NCBI GenBank assembly: GCA_018402205.1
Contig: JAGYIX010000003.1
Location: 434,001-498,000 of the forward strand
DNA length: 64,000 nt
DNA from: Flavobacteriaceae bacterium
GTDB taxonomy: Bacteria > Bacteroidota > Bacteroidia > Flavobacteriales > Flavobacteriaceae
Direction of reading: 5' to 3'
Under the pieces are notes generated by a model. It was not told the origin of the DNA. It made no database searches and worked only from the letters and a program-made list of their open reading frames with translations. Shown here one piece after another: positions 10,499 through 20,747 of this stretch (position 1 is the first letter of the stretch; each line of letters begins with the position of its first letter). A program made the translations under genes and the position numbers.

Positions 10499-12547
10499 AT
10501 GAGTAAAAGCACTAAAAAACCTTCGAAATACGGTTGGATCTTATATACGGTCATTCTCGTATTTATTGCGATCAACCTTTTTGGTGGATTGGCGTTCAAT
10601 AGTACCGAAAAAACAACCACTTCGCAGCTTGAAGAGTATATGAAGCAGGGAGATGTAGCAAAGGTGGTCATTATAACGAATACCCGACAGGCAAATGTGT
10701 ACCTAACCGCTGAGGCCCTTAGCAAAGAAGAACACCGCAAAGTTTCTGACGGACCTTTAATTCCGTCTGCTGCTTTAAGCCCACAGTACGTTTTAGATTT
10801 CGGAGACCTTCAGAACTTTGAAAACAACATTAACCAACTGAAAATCGAATACGGTTTAAGTACGGTTTTAGACTACGATAAAGAAAATAATTATCTGCTA
10901 GAGCTGCTTATTTCTATACTGCCTTTTCTCTTAATCATCGGCGTTTGGATTTTTCTTATGCGCAGAATGTCAGGATCTGGGGGTGGTGGTGCCGGCGGAC
11001 AAATCTTTAGCATTGGCAAATCAAAGGCTAAGCTTTTTGATGAAAAGAAAGACACGCGTACCTCCTTTAAAGATGTCGCAGGGCTTGAAGGAGCTAAAGA
11101 AGAGATTCAAGAAATCGTAGAGTTTCTAAGAAACCCTGATAAGTATACGGCTCTGGGCGGAAAAATACCCAAAGGGGCTCTTCTAGTGGGGCCTCCAGGT
11201 ACTGGAAAAACACTTTTAGCCAAGGCCGTTGCCGGAGAGGCTCGAGTACCTTTCTTTTCCCTTTCAGGTTCTGACTTTGTTGAAATGTTTGTTGGGGTGG
11301 GTGCTTCTAGAGTGCGCGATCTATTTAAACAAGCTAAAGACAAGGCACCTGCGATCATCTTCATTGATGAGATAGATGCAATTGGAAGAGCTAGAGGAAA
11401 AAACAATTTTACGGGTTCAAACGATGAACGCGAAAACACTTTAAATCAACTGCTTACTGAGATGGACGGTTTCGGAACAAATACTAACGTAATTGTTCTT
11501 GCCGCTACAAACAGGGCCGATGTGCTCGACAAAGCACTGATGCGAGCCGGAAGATTTGATCGTCAGATTTATGTAGATCTGCCCGATTTAAATGAACGCA
11601 AAGAAATTTTTGAAGTCCACTTGCGCCCTATTAAAACTGCTGAAGCTTTAGATGTTGACTTTTTGGCCAGACAAACCCCTGGGTTTTCTGGAGCCGATAT
11701 TGCCAACGTTTGTAACGAAGCAGCACTGATTGCAGCAAGAAACGAACACAAAGCAGTTATCAAGCAAGACTTTTTAGATGCTGTAGATCGCATAGTCGGT
11801 GGGCTTGAAAAGAAAAATAAAATTATCACCGCCGAGGAGAGAAAAACTATTGCTTTTCACGAAGCCGGACACGCTACGGTTAGTTGGATGCTTCGCTATG
11901 CCTCTCCATTAGTAAAGGTCTCGATTGTACCTAGAGGGCAATCATTAGGGGCCGCCTGGTACTTACCAGAAGAGCGCCAAATTGTTCGACCCGAGCAACT
12001 ACTCGATGAAATGTGTGCCACCATGGGAGGACGCGCAGCCGAGAAAGTAATTTTTGATACCATCTCTACCGGTGCGCTAAGTGACCTAGAAAAGGTTACC
12101 AAGCAAGCGAGAGCAATGGTTACCATTTATGGACTGAATGAGAAATTGGGCAATATTACCTTTTACGATTCTTCCGGTCAAAATGAGTATGGGTTTACCA
12201 AACCCTACAGCGAGGTAACCGCAAAGCTTATTGATGACGAGATCTCTAAAATGATCGAGGAACAATACAAGCGAGCTATAAGTATTCTTAAAGAGCACAA
12301 AGACAAATTAATCACATTGGCCAATCGTCTACTGGAGAAAGAGGTTATTTTCAAAGACGATCTAGAGCATATATTCGGAAAAAGGCCCTTCGATGTTCCT
12401 GAAGAGCCTTTGGGAAAAAAACCCAAAAAAGTAGATAAAACCTCAACTTCTAGTGAAAAATCGGTAAACGAAGAGGGCAATGAATCAACAAACGAAGGAG
12501 ACGTAACTCCGGCCCTTGATCAAAGTATGCCAGAAGAAAAGTCTTAA
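10499..12547 (+). CDS. ftsH: ATP-dependent zinc metalloprotease FtsH
   Basis: A 682-residue membrane AAA+ protease. Transmembrane helices lie at about residues 12-32 and 130-152, followed by a glycine-rich linker; the Walker A GPPGTGKT is at 231-238, FIDEIDAIG follows, and the SRH region ends [16 protein letters not shown]. The zinc site HEAGH is at 454-458. The charged C-terminal tail of about 55 residues is low-complexity. It degrades membrane proteins and short-lived regulators. Confidence 0.97.
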   Translation: MSKSTKKPSKYGWILYTVILVFIAINLFGGLAFNSTEKTTTSQLEEYMKQGDVAKVVIITNTRQANVYLTAEALSKEEHRKVSDGPLIPSAALSPQYVLDFGDLQNFENNINQLKIEYGLSTVLDYDKENNYLLELLISILPFLLIIGVWIFLMRRMSGSGGGGAGGQIFSIGKSKAKLFDEKKDTRTSFKDVAGLEGAKEEIQEIVEFLRNPDKYTALGGKIPKGALLVGPPGTGKTLLAKAVAGEARVPFFSLSGSDFVEMFVGVGASRVRDLFKQAKDKAPAIIFIDEIDAIGRARGKNNFTGSNDERENTLNQLLTEMDGFGTNTNVIVLAATNRADVLDKALMRAGRFDRQIYVDLPDLNERKEIFEVHLRPIKTAEALDVDFLARQTPGFSGADIANVCNEAALIAARNEHKAVIKQDFLDAVDRIVGGLEKKNKIITAEERKTIAFHEAGHATVSWMLRYASPLVKVSIVPRGQSLGAAWYLPEERQIVRPEQLLDEMCATMGGRAAEKVIFDTISTGALSDLEKVTKQARAMVTIYGLNEKLGNITFYDSSGQNEYGFTKPYSEVTAKLIDDEISKMIEEQYKRAISILKEHKDKLITLANRLLEKEVIFKDDLEHIFGKRPFDVPEEPLGKKPKKVDKTSTSSEKSVNEEGNESTNEGDVTPALDQSMPEEKS

Positions 12548-12563
12548 GCTAGCAGCGGAGCGT

Positions 12564-13169
12564 ATGAATTTTTTAAAGCGACTTTTTGGTTCAACTAAAA
12601 CGGTAAGCAAGCAAGCTCTGCCAGAACCTCAAGACGCTAATCAAGAAGAAACTGCGATCGATCTGCTTTTTCTTCAAGAATTCAAAAAGAATAAAGGAAA
12701 GTTTCTATACTGCACCACTAATGAAGAGATCAGTCAGCATTTAGACGCCATTTTAGAAGAAAATAGTTGGCGTGCAGAACAGGTGTTGTGTTTTAGCGAT
12801 ATGCTTAAAAAGGCACACGAAGATCAGCTGATACTCACCCGTGATGCCTCAGCTTCTAAGATTTTCTTCACCGAATGCGAGCACCTTATTGCCGATCAAG
12901 GTTCGGTGCTAGTCTGCTCGAACCAGCTAAAGAGTATTAAACAGGAAGAGCTCCCCGAAAACCTAATCATTTTTGCGAAAACCTCTCAAATTGTACGCTC
13001 GATTTCTAGTGCGCTAAAATCTATTAAGCAGCGCTACCAGGGAACCCCTCTACCTACCAAAATCACTTCGTTTAAGAATAATAAGATCACCGAAGAGAAC
13101 CAAGACGATTTTATGCATTATGGGTCAAAAACGAAGAACCTATATTTGCTGCTTCTTGAAGACTACTAG
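12564..13169 (+). CDS. LUD-domain (LutC/YkgG-like) protein
   Basis: 201 residues from MNFLKRLFG, the ATG nearest the ftsH stop. The C-terminal half fits the LUD/LutC fold (FTECEHLIADQGSVLVCSNQ, ENLIIFAKTSQIVRSI). LutC partners take part in lactate utilisation, but no lutA or lutB is nearby, and in this place between ftsH and cdsA it may have a different role. Function not established. Confidence 0.72.
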   Translation: MNFLKRLFGSTKTVSKQALPEPQDANQEETAIDLLFLQEFKKNKGKFLYCTTNEEISQHLDAILEENSWRAEQVLCFSDMLKKAHEDQLILTRDASASKIFFTECEHLIADQGSVLVCSNQLKSIKQEELPENLIIFAKTSQIVRSISSALKSIKQRYQGTPLPTKITSFKNNKITEENQDDFMHYGSKTKNLYLLLLEDY

Positions 13170-13172
13170 TCA

Positions 13173-13940
13173 ATGAACACCTTGATCCTAAGAAGTGCGA
13201 GTGGCGCATTATACGTTTTGTTATTTATTGGAACGGTGCTTTCGCCATACCCTGTACTTTTCTCGTTATTTGTAGTTGCCCTAACGGCATTGGCGGCCTT
13301 TGAGCTAGCGAAAATGCAATCCAAACCCGCCTATTGGGCGGTGATCATCGCCCTTACACTTTTGGCCATAAGCACTCAATTACTAGGACTTCTATGGACC
13401 GCGAACATAGCGGTTCTGCTAGCTTGCCTTTCGTTAATTAGTTTAAGACCTTCCTTTACGCCACCTCCTTTTTTTTGGCTCTTTACGCTTCTTTATATGA
13501 GTTTTGGAATTGGAAGCTTCTATGCACTATATTCTTATGGGCAATGGCTTTGTTTAGGAGTGCTTTTGGCTCTGTGGGCTAATGATTCCTTTGCCTACCT
13601 CATTGGGTCACAGATCGGAAAAACCAAAGTCAGCCGCATATCCCCCAGCAAAAGTCTTGAAGGCTATTTAGGCGGATTTATCTTTTGTATTCTGAGTACC
13701 GTACTGGCTAATCATTTTTTAGAACTTAAGCTTTCACTGATACATGGAATAGCTTTAGGTGCATTGATAAGTGTAAGCGCTCATCTTGGAGACTTAGTCA
13801 TTTCAAAGCTTAAAAGAATGTACCAGCGAAAAGATTCCGGGCGTCTGATTCCAGGGCATGGGGGCATTATGGACCGTATTGACAGCCTTATTTTTAGCAT
13901 TCCATTTACCTATATTTACTTGCAGTTTATACTACCTTAA
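13173..13940 (+). CDS. cdsA: Phosphatidate cytidylyltransferase
   Basis: A 255-residue integral membrane protein with about seven hydrophobic segments. The CdsA signature lies at the C-terminus: SAHLGDLVISKLKRMYQRKD and then the SGRLIPGHGGIMDRIDSL block. WANDSFAYLIGSQIGKTK and SPSKSLEGYLGG are also typical. It makes CDP-diacylglycerol from phosphatidate and CTP. The adjacent psd acts further down the same pathway. Confidence 0.94.
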   Translation: MNTLILRSASGALYVLLFIGTVLSPYPVLFSLFVVALTALAAFELAKMQSKPAYWAVIIALTLLAISTQLLGLLWTANIAVLLACLSLISLRPSFTPPPFFWLFTLLYMSFGIGSFYALYSYGQWLCLGVLLALWANDSFAYLIGSQIGKTKVSRISPSKSLEGYLGGFIFCILSTVLANHFLELKLSLIHGIALGALISVSAHLGDLVISKLKRMYQRKDSGRLIPGHGGIMDRIDSLIFSIPFTYIYLQFILP

Positions 13941-13950
13941 TAAAACCTCT

Positions 13951-14601
13951 ATGTTTCACAAAGAAGGATACCCCAGTATACTCATTGCCTCTGTTTTATT
14001 CGCCGCCCTATGGTGGATATCCACTGCCATAGCCCATCCGATTCTTCAATTCATTCCGACACTAATTGGCGCTTCAATTTGGATTTTAGTGCTGCAATTT
14101 TTCAGAAACCCTAAAAGAGAGGCCGCGCATAGCGAGGAGACTATTGCAGCTCCAGCCGATGGAAAAGTGGTGCAAATCAAACGAGTAAGTGAAGACGAAT
14201 TTTTTAATGACGAGCGACTCCTAGTATCTATTTTTATGTCGCCGTTGAATGTACATGTCACGCGATACCCTTGCGACGGAGAGGTAGTTTATTCGCAGTA
14301 CCATCCCGGAAAATATTTGGTGGCCTGGCATCCTAAGTCAAGTACGCTAAACGAGCGCACTACCGTTGTTATTCGCAACCAACAAGGCCATGAGGTGCTT
14401 TACAGGCAGATCGCTGGGGCTTTAGCTAGGCGAATAGTTAACTATGCTAAAAAAGGAGATCATGCACAGCAAGGAGCCGACGCAGGTTTTATAAAATTTG
14501 GTTCTAGAATTGACGTTTTTCTGCCCCTAAATGCAGAAATAACGGTCGTTGAGGGTCAAATCGTAAAGGGATTCAATACCCCTATAGCAAAGCTATCCTA
14601 A
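13951..14601 (+). CDS. psd: Phosphatidylserine decarboxylase (short type)
   Basis: 216 residues from MFHKEGYPS, with two hydrophobic N-terminal segments. APADGKVVQI, SIFMSPLNVHVTRYP and the C-terminal IKFGSRIDVFLP are family motifs; the Ser in FGS is the expected site of self-cleavage to the pyruvoyl cofactor. It makes phosphatidylethanolamine. It lies 10 bp after cdsA and overlaps valS by 9 bp. Confidence 0.93.
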   Translation: MFHKEGYPSILIASVLFAALWWISTAIAHPILQFIPTLIGASIWILVLQFFRNPKREAAHSEETIAAPADGKVVQIKRVSEDEFFNDERLLVSIFMSPLNVHVTRYPCDGEVVYSQYHPGKYLVAWHPKSSTLNERTTVVIRNQQGHEVLYRQIAGALARRIVNYAKKGDHAQQGADAGFIKFGSRIDVFLPLNAEITVVEGQIVKGFNTPIAKLS

Positions 14602-17217
14602 TTTAGAAAGGGTAATTTCAATAGTTTGTATCTTCTCTTGAGCATCTGCTGCTTTTTTGCGCTCTGCCGCAACCACTTCGTCTGGAGCACCATCAACAAA
14701 ACGCTTATTAGTAAGCTTTCGATTTACAATCTCCAAGAACCCTTTTTGATACGTTAATTCTTTCTGCAGCTTCTCCACTTCTTCTTCTACATTTATTTGT
14801 GTCCCGAACGGAATATAGTATTCGGTGGTTTCTACACGTACACTAAGCGTATTATCACCAGCGGATTCTATTATTTCGATAGATGAGGTGAATCCCAATT
14901 TAGATAACACCTCAGGAATTACCAGTAGGTGATCGGATTTTTGAGTTTGTATTTCAAGTATTTCTTTGGGTTTTATGTGCTTCTCTTTACGCATAGTGCG
15001 CAGCGCTGAAATAAGGGATTGGGTGTGGTTGAAACGACCAATAAGTGGCTGATTTATTGGACCAGATTGGGGCCAGTGTGCTACACAAATAGAGGACCCT
15101 TCAGGTCTAGCATCTAGCTGCTGCCATAGTTCTTCGGTTAAGAAAGGCATAAATGGATGCAACAGCACTAGTAAACGCTCCATAAGCTCAAAAGCTTCTT
15201 TTTTAGTAGCTTCATCTACAGGCTGTTGGTAGGCTGGTTTTATCAATTCAAGCAACCACGAGCAATAGTCATCCCAAATCAATTTGTAAAGAGCCATAAG
15301 CGCATCAGAGATGCGGTATTTGGCATACTGATCTTCAATAAAGTCGAGCGTGCTGTTAAACTGTGAGTTAAACCATTCTATACCAATTTTGTTTGCCTCG
15401 GGTTGAGCAATAGGAGCCCCCTCCCAGCTCGTAATCAGTCGAAAAGCATTCCAAATTTTATTGGCAAAATTTCGACCTTGTTGACATAAAGACTCATCAA
15501 AGAGAAGGTCGTTTCCGGCGGCTGAGCTTAACAGTAATCCGACGCGAACTGCATCGGCTCCATACGTATCAATGAGCCCCAGCGCGTCTGGAGAATTTCC
15601 CAGAGACTTAGACATCTTACGCCCTTGCTTATCACGCACCAGTCCGGTTAAATAAACGTTTTTAAACGGATAGGTCTTGCGGTATTCGTAGCCCGAAATA
15701 ATCATACGTGCTACCCAAAAGAATAGAATATCCGGGCCCGTAACCAGGTCTGAGGTCGGATAGTAATAATTGATCTCTTTATTATCGGGCTCAAGTATTC
15801 CATTAAACACGCTAATCGGCCACAACCAGGAAGAGAACCACGTATCTAATACATCTTCATCTTGCCGCAAATCAGCAGCGGTGTAGCGCTTATTACTTTG
15901 CTGCTCGGCTGCACGCTCGTTTGCCTTTTCAAGGGCCTCTTCAAGGCTCTTGGCCACTACAAAGGTGTTGTCGTAATAAAAGGCTGGAATTTGCTGTCCC
16001 CACCAAAGTTGCCTAGAAATATTCCAATCGCGAATATTTTCTAGCCAGTGCTTGTAGGTATTGTCGAATTTTGAGGGGTGTAACTTGATCTCCCCATTTT
16101 TTAATACCGCATCGATGGCGGGCTTTACCAACTCTTCCATCTTTAAAAACCACTGGTCGAGTAATCTAGGTTCTATAACAGCCCCTGTACGTTCTGAAGT
16201 ACCCACCTTGTTCAAGTGCTTTTCTACCTTAAGCAGCAACCCTAATGCCTGCAGTTCTTCGGCGATTTTGGGGCGTGCCTCAAAGCGGTCTAACCCTTCG
16301 TAATGCAAGGCATGTGCGTTTAAGGTAGCGTCGCTATTAAGGGCGTCAATAATCTCGAGATTATACTTATCGCCAATAGCCTTGTCGTTTTGGTCGTGTG
16401 CTGGGGTTATTTTCAAACAGCCCGTTCCAAATTCAGCGTCTACATAAGTATCGGAAATTATAGGTATTTCTCTATTTACTATAGGTACAAAAACAGTCTT
16501 TCCGAGCTTGTCGCTATAGCGCGGATCTTCAGGATTTACACAGATAGCTACATCTCCAAAAATGGTCTCAGGACGGGTAGTGGCCACTGTAAGCGCCCCC
16601 GAACCGTCTGTGTAAGCGTATTGTATGTAATAAAGATTTCCCTCACGCTCTTGATAAATTACCTCTTCATCTGACAAGGTGGTTTTTGCCTCTGGATCCC
16701 AATTCACCATGCGGTATCCGCGATAAATATGGCCCTTCTCATAGAGGTCTATAAACACCTCAATTACCGAGTCGTACATGTGCTGGTCCATGGTAAAGGT
16801 CGTTCTAGACCAATCACAAGAAGCGCCTAGCCGCTTGAGTTGCGCTAAAATGACTCCTCCGTATTCTTCAGTCCAGTCCCAGGCATGCTTCAAGAATTCT
16901 TCTCTGCTCAGGGTTTCTTTAGCAATTCCTTGCTGCTTTAAACGAGCTACCACTTTGGCCTCTGTCGCAATAGAGGCGTGATCTGTTCCAGGAACCCAGC
17001 AGGCGTTTTTCTGCTGCAAACGAGCGCGTCTTATAAGTACGTCTTGAATAGTATTATTAAGCATATGCCCCATATGCAGCACGCCCGTTACATTGGGTGG
17101 CGGAATTACAATGGTGTAAGGCTCACGGTCATCTACTTTAGATTCGAACAGTTTGCGTTCTAACCAGTAGGCATACCACTTTGATTCAATTGCACTGGGA
17201 TTATAGGCTGTTTCCAA
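14593..17217 (-). CDS. valS: Valyl-tRNA synthetase
   Basis: An 874-residue class Ia synthetase. The HIGH motif appears as PPNVTGVLHMGHML near residue 40, an editing domain is inserted (TVATTRPETIFGD), the KMSKS motif is GRKMSKSLGN, and an anticodon-binding domain plus a C-terminal coiled coil (EEEVEKLQKELTYQKGFLEI) follow. Length is normal for ValS. Its 3' end overlaps psd. Confidence 0.97.
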   Translation of the reverse strand: METAYNPSAIESKWYAYWLERKLFESKVDDREPYTIVIPPPNVTGVLHMGHMLNNTIQDVLIRRARLQQKNACWVPGTDHASIATEAKVVARLKQQGIAKETLSREEFLKHAWDWTEEYGGVILAQLKRLGASCDWSRTTFTMDQHMYDSVIEVFIDLYEKGHIYRGYRMVNWDPEAKTTLSDEEVIYQEREGNLYYIQYAYTDGSGALTVATTRPETIFGDVAICVNPEDPRYSDKLGKTVFVPIVNREIPIISDTYVDAEFGTGCLKITPAHDQNDKAIGDKYNLEIIDALNSDATLNAHALHYEGLDRFEARPKIAEELQALGLLLKVEKHLNKVGTSERTGAVIEPRLLDQWFLKMEELVKPAIDAVLKNGEIKLHPSKFDNTYKHWLENIRDWNISRQLWWGQQIPAFYYDNTFVVAKSLEEALEKANERAAEQQSNKRYTAADLRQDEDVLDTWFSSWLWPISVFNGILEPDNKEINYYYPTSDLVTGPDILFFWVARMIISGYEYRKTYPFKNVYLTGLVRDKQGRKMSKSLGNSPDALGLIDTYGADAVRVGLLLSSAAGNDLLFDESLCQQGRNFANKIWNAFRLITSWEGAPIAQPEANKIGIEWFNSQFNSTLDFIEDQYAKYRISDALMALYKLIWDDYCSWLLELIKPAYQQPVDEATKKEAFELMERLLVLLHPFMPFLTEELWQQLDARPEGSSICVAHWPQSGPINQPLIGRFNHTQSLISALRTMRKEKHIKPKEILEIQTQKSDHLLVIPEVLSKLGFTSSIEIIESAGDNTLSVRVETTEYYIPFGTQINVEEEVEKLQKELTYQKGFLEIVNRKLTNKRFVDGAPDEVVAAERKKAADAQEKIQTIEITLSKLG

Positions 17218-17254
17218 AACTGTATAGTGATTTTGATGACTTATTGCTAAGCGA

Positions 17255-17262
17255 CAAAAATA
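17255..17262 (-). promoter_or_regulatory. -7 box of valS
   Basis: On the minus strand the bases are TATTTTTG, a full TAnnTTTG match 37 bp upstream of the valS ATG. Confidence 0.5.
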
Positions 17263-17347
17263 GGAAACATCATATCATAACTAAAAGTTATTTGCTTTCT
17301 TGAACTATAAGGGTAGCTTTAAAATAATTAAGTTAATCACTTGCTTT

Positions 17348-17716
17348 ATGAAAACTTTAGTTATCAGCATGTTAACCCTTTTTATGTCGGGGGTATGCTA
17401 TGGGCAAGATCTTGTTCTCTTAACAGGTGAGACCGTAGTACAATGCGGCACACTAACCAAGAAAAGTAAGCAGCCGTTGTTTTTTACATTTAAGAACAAC
17501 GGAGATCAAACCCTACTTATCAGCGAGGCACGCACTAGTTTTGGGTACGAAGTGGTTTATTTTCCAACTGAATTAGCTGCTGGGGCTATGGATAGTATTG
17601 GCTTTACCATTGACTTAAAGAATCTCAATGGACCGTTTCGCAAAACAATCACTCTAGTCACCAACGCTGTTAATGGACTTTCGGTGATCTCTTTAACCGG
17701 AAGAATCGAAGACTAA
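17348..17716 (+). CDS. Secreted DUF1573-like protein
   Basis: 122 residues from MKTLVISMLTLFMSG, with a signal peptide cleaved near YGQ-D. The rest is one Ig-like beta domain (FTFKNNGDQTLLISEARTSF, then ITLVTNAVNGLSVISLTGRI), the pattern of DUF1573 periplasmic proteins in Bacteroidota. The usual Cys of the DUF1573 CGC motif is absent after the first strand. The upstream in-frame codons at 17300 are not needed. Function unknown. Confidence 0.72.
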   Translation: MKTLVISMLTLFMSGVCYGQDLVLLTGETVVQCGTLTKKSKQPLFFTFKNNGDQTLLISEARTSFGYEVVYFPTELAAGAMDSIGFTIDLKNLNGPFRKTITLVTNAVNGLSVISLTGRIED

Positions 17717-17723
17717 ATTGCCT

Positions 17724-17731
17724 TACCTTTG
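17724..17731 (+). promoter_or_regulatory. -7 box in front of the class I aminotransferase
   Basis: TACCTTTG fully matches TAnnTTTG and ends 12 bp before the ATG at 17744. It starts just after the stop of the DUF1573-like gene. Confidence 0.45.
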
Positions 17732-17743
17732 AGGTAAAAAGAT

Positions 17744-18934
17744 ATGCCTAGCATCTCTCAGAAGGCCATGCATATGCCTTCTTCTCCCATACGCAAATTA
17801 GTTCCGTACGCAGAAGACGCCAAAAAAAGAGGTGTTCACGTGCATCATCTCAACATAGGTCAACCAGATATTAAGACCCCCGAAAAGGCGTTGCGCGCCG
17901 TGCGAGAGGCTAAAATTGACGTGCTTGCCTATAGCCGCACCGAAGGATCAGAAGTTTTTAGAGAAAAGATCGCTAACTATTACCAGCGATTAGACCTCAA
18001 GGTGAGGGCCAAAGATATTGTCGTTACTACAGGTGGTTCTGAGGGTCTTTCATTTGCGCTAGGCGCACTTCTAGATCCTAATGACGAACTCATAGTTCCC
18101 GAACCCTTTTACGCCAATTATAGCGGGTTTGCGGGGGCTCATAATATCAAAATTGTTCCGATTACCTGCAGCTTCGATACCCAATTTTCACTGCCTAGCA
18201 TTGGAGAATTTGAAAAACTTATTACCCCAAGAACTAAGGCGATTCTTATCTGTAATCCGTCTAATCCGACTGGTTATGTCTACAGTAAAGAAGAATTAAC
18301 TCAGTTAGCCCAGATTGCTTTAAAACACGATCTTTTTATACTATCTGACGAGGTGTATCGCGAATTCGTCTATGATGGAGCTGTACATTATTCTATGCTC
18401 TCGTTTGATGCGTTAAAAGAGCATGTGGTGGTTATCGACTCTGTATCTAAACGCTACAGTATGTGTGGAGCGCGAATCGGTTTTGTGGTTACACAAAACT
18501 CCGAGTTAAGAGCAGCCGTACTTAAATTTGCTCAGGCCCGATTATCGCCTCCTACCTATGCACAAATTGCCAGTGAAGCTGCGTTAGATACCGAAGCACA
18601 CTACTTCGAAGAAGTGCTCAGAGAATACAGCGCCCGAAGAAATTTTTTAGTGCAAGCCTTACAAAAGATTCCAGGGGTACAAACCGCGGTTCCAAAGGGA
18701 GCCTTCTACTGCATCGTCAAGTTGCCGGTGAAGAGCGCAGAAGACTTCGCGCAGTGGCTTCTAGAACATTTCGCGCTCGATAACGAAACGGTTATGGTAG
18801 CGCCCGCGGCCGGATTCTACAGCACCAAAGGACTGGGAGAAGATGAAGTACGCATCGCTTATGTGCTCGAGATCGACGCACTAAAAAGAGCCGTAGACAT
18901 ACTCGAAAAGGGCCTAGAGGCCTATTTGGCCTAA
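17744..18934 (+). CDS. PLP-dependent class I aminotransferase
   Basis: A 396-residue fold-type I transaminase. NIGQPDIKTP near residue 38, CNPSNPTGYVYS near 170, SDEVYREFVYDG near 203 and the PLP lysine in SVSKRYSMCGARIGF near 237. The substrate specificity cannot be assigned; it differs clearly from the second aminotransferase of this window at 49.0 kb. murB starts 4 bp downstream. Confidence 0.88.
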   Translation: MPSISQKAMHMPSSPIRKLVPYAEDAKKRGVHVHHLNIGQPDIKTPEKALRAVREAKIDVLAYSRTEGSEVFREKIANYYQRLDLKVRAKDIVVTTGGSEGLSFALGALLDPNDELIVPEPFYANYSGFAGAHNIKIVPITCSFDTQFSLPSIGEFEKLITPRTKAILICNPSNPTGYVYSKEELTQLAQIALKHDLFILSDEVYREFVYDGAVHYSMLSFDALKEHVVVIDSVSKRYSMCGARIGFVVTQNSELRAAVLKFAQARLSPPTYAQIASEAALDTEAHYFEEVLREYSARRNFLVQALQKIPGVQTAVPKGAFYCIVKLPVKSAEDFAQWLLEHFALDNETVMVAPAAGFYSTKGLGEDEVRIAYVLEIDALKRAVDILEKGLEAYLA

Positions 18935-18938
18935 TTTC

Positions 18939-19952
18939 ATGAATACTTCAGTGCCTTTACTAACCGATTACAACACCTTTAAGGTCGGCGCTAAGGCCCG
19001 ATCGGTTCACTCTTTGAGCTCTATAGCTCAGCTTCGTCTATTTCTTGAATCACATGTATCAGAGCCTTATCTCTTTTTAGGTCAAGGCAGCAATGTGCTA
19101 TTTACCAGAGACTACCCTTATGACGTAGCGCTTGTGCGTTGGAGGGGTAAACAGGTTAAACTACTTTCAGAAACTGAGGCTTTACTAATCGCTGCGGCCG
19201 GAGAGCCATGGCACGAATTGGTGATGTGGTCTTTACAGCAAGGACTAGGCGGATTAGAAAACCTTGCCCTAATTCCCGGATCAATGGGAGCAGCTCCCAT
19301 TCAGAATATTGGAGCCTATGGCGTTGAGCTTAAGGATGTGTTTGAATGGTGTAAAGCGATGCATCGAACAACTCTAGAAGAAAGAACATTCGCCTTTGAA
19401 GAATGCGCGTTCGGCTATCGCGATTCAGTTTTCAAAAATGAACTCAAAGACCAGTACGTAATTACAGAGGTTGCGCTTAGATTGAGCCGAAATGTGCACT
19501 CTATAAATATCACTTACGCCCCTTTGCAAGATTGGTTTGCCCAGGCCCAAACAACAACACCTATTAGCCCCCTTGCTGTTGCTGAGGCCGTTTGTTCTAT
19601 TCGAAAGGCAAAATTACCTGATCCCAAGGTCATTGGAAACGCAGGTAGCTTCTTTAAAAACCCAGTGATCTCTTCCGAGAAGGCTAAAGAACTACTTTCG
19701 CAAAACTCAGAAACGCCTATATACCCTCAGCCCAACGGAAGCTTTAAGGTGGCCGCCGGCTGGCTTATTGACCAGTTACACTTGAAAGGTTTCAAAATGG
19801 GTAAAGCCGCCGTTCACGACAAACAAGCCCTTGTGCTAGTAAATACAGGGGGAGCAAGTGGAAAGGAACTTTTTGATCTAAGCACCCACATCAAACAACG
19901 CGTATCAGAAACTTACCGCATCGAACTCGAAGAAGAGGTTACTATTTTCTAG
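18939..19952 (+). CDS. murB: UDP-N-acetylenolpyruvoylglucosamine reductase
   Basis: A 337-residue FAD enzyme of the E. coli (type I) kind. It reduces enolpyruvyl-UDP-GlcNAc to UDP-MurNAc. TDYNTFKVGAKA and GQGSNVLF form the FAD site, LIPGSMGAAPIQNIGAYG lies near residue 110, the catalytic Ser is in GNAGSFFKNPV near 230, and the final Glu-rich end carries the second acid. Confidence 0.95.
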   Translation: MNTSVPLLTDYNTFKVGAKARSVHSLSSIAQLRLFLESHVSEPYLFLGQGSNVLFTRDYPYDVALVRWRGKQVKLLSETEALLIAAAGEPWHELVMWSLQQGLGGLENLALIPGSMGAAPIQNIGAYGVELKDVFEWCKAMHRTTLEERTFAFEECAFGYRDSVFKNELKDQYVITEVALRLSRNVHSINITYAPLQDWFAQAQTTTPISPLAVAEAVCSIRKAKLPDPKVIGNAGSFFKNPVISSEKAKELLSQNSETPIYPQPNGSFKVAAGWLIDQLHLKGFKMGKAAVHDKQALVLVNTGGASGKELFDLSTHIKQRVSETYRIELEEEVTIF

Positions 19953-19973
19953 CAGAGTGCGTACCTTCGTAAG

Positions 19974-20171
19974 ATGAAATTAGTTCTACTCACTGCGGGC
20001 TTACTCTTACTCTCATTTGCGGGCATAGCTATAAAGCTTTGGGCCAAAAAAGACGGAAAATTCTCGGGCACCTGCGCCAGCCAAAGCCCCTTTCTAAATA
20101 AAGACGGAGAGAACTGCAGCTATTGCGGAAAAACTCCTAGCGAAATGTGTAAAAAGGAAGCGGTTAATTAG
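19974..20171 (+). CDS. Small Cys-rich membrane protein
   Basis: 65 residues: one hydrophobic helix at about 3-23, then a short soluble tail with five expected metal or disulfide residues minus one (C33, C47, C50, C58; pattern C-x13-C-x2-C-x7-C). It starts 21 bp after murB and ends 5 bp before an ECF sigma factor. TACCTTCG at 19962-19969 resembles a -7 box and ends 4 bp before the ATG. Its role is unknown; a link to the sigma factor is only suggested by position. Confidence 0.7.
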   Translation: MKLVLLTAGLLLLSFAGIAIKLWAKKDGKFSGTCASQSPFLNKDGENCSYCGKTPSEMCKKEAVN

Positions 20172-20176
20172 CGATT

Positions 20177-20728
20177 TTGAATACAGAATCTAACACATCG
20201 CTCATCGATCGGGCATTAAACGGGGATCAATCTGCCTTTAACTCTCTACTTAATAGGCACTGGCAAGAGGTCTACTTCTTCTTGCTCAAGCGCACTGCAA
20301 ACGAATTAGACGCAGAAGACATCGCCATTCAAACCTTCTCGCGCGCTTTTGAAAAGTTGACTAGCTACGATGCCACCTTTCAATTTAATACTTGGCTCAT
20401 ATCTATTTCCAAAAATTTACACATAGATCTTATTCGCGCTAGAAATAGATCACGAACCGAAGAGCGGTTCAATGCCGATACCGAATTAGTGCTCGATGAC
20501 AGTCCAAATCACGAAGACCAGCTTATTCATGAGCAAAGCCAATACGAGCTAATAGAGCACATTCAAAAACTCCATCCGCGATACCGGCAACTTATAGAAC
20601 TATTTTATTTCGAATCTAACTCTATTCGCGAGATTTCTGCACAGCTAGATGAAAGTGAAAACAACATTAAGGTTTCCCTTCTTAGGGCAAGGCGAAGTCT
20701 TGCTGAAATTCTAAGGAATATCCCTTAA
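20177..20728 (+). CDS. ECF-type RNA polymerase sigma factor
   Basis: A 183-residue sigma-70 family protein with region 2 (AFNSLLNRHWQEVYFFLLKR, then ELDAEDIAIQTFSRAFEKL and FNTWLISISKNLHIDLIR) and region 4 (HPRYRQLIELFYFESNSIRE and the ENNIKVSLLRARRSL helix). Regions 1 and 3 are missing. It appears to start with TTG at 20177, as no ATG fits. No anti-sigma factor is recognisable next to it. Its regulon is unknown. Confidence 0.88.
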   Translation: MNTESNTSLIDRALNGDQSAFNSLLNRHWQEVYFFLLKRTANELDAEDIAIQTFSRAFEKLTSYDATFQFNTWLISISKNLHIDLIRARNRSRTEERFNADTELVLDDSPNHEDQLIHEQSQYELIEHIQKLHPRYRQLIELFYFESNSIREISAQLDESENNIKVSLLRARRSLAEILRNIP

Positions 20729-20733
20729 TTTTG
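20726..20733 (+). promoter_or_regulatory. -7 box of lipA
   Basis: TAATTTTG fully matches TAnnTTTG; it overlaps the stop of the sigma factor gene and ends 14 bp before the lipA ATG. Confidence 0.45.
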
Positions 20734-20747
20734 ATAAAAATTGTCGC

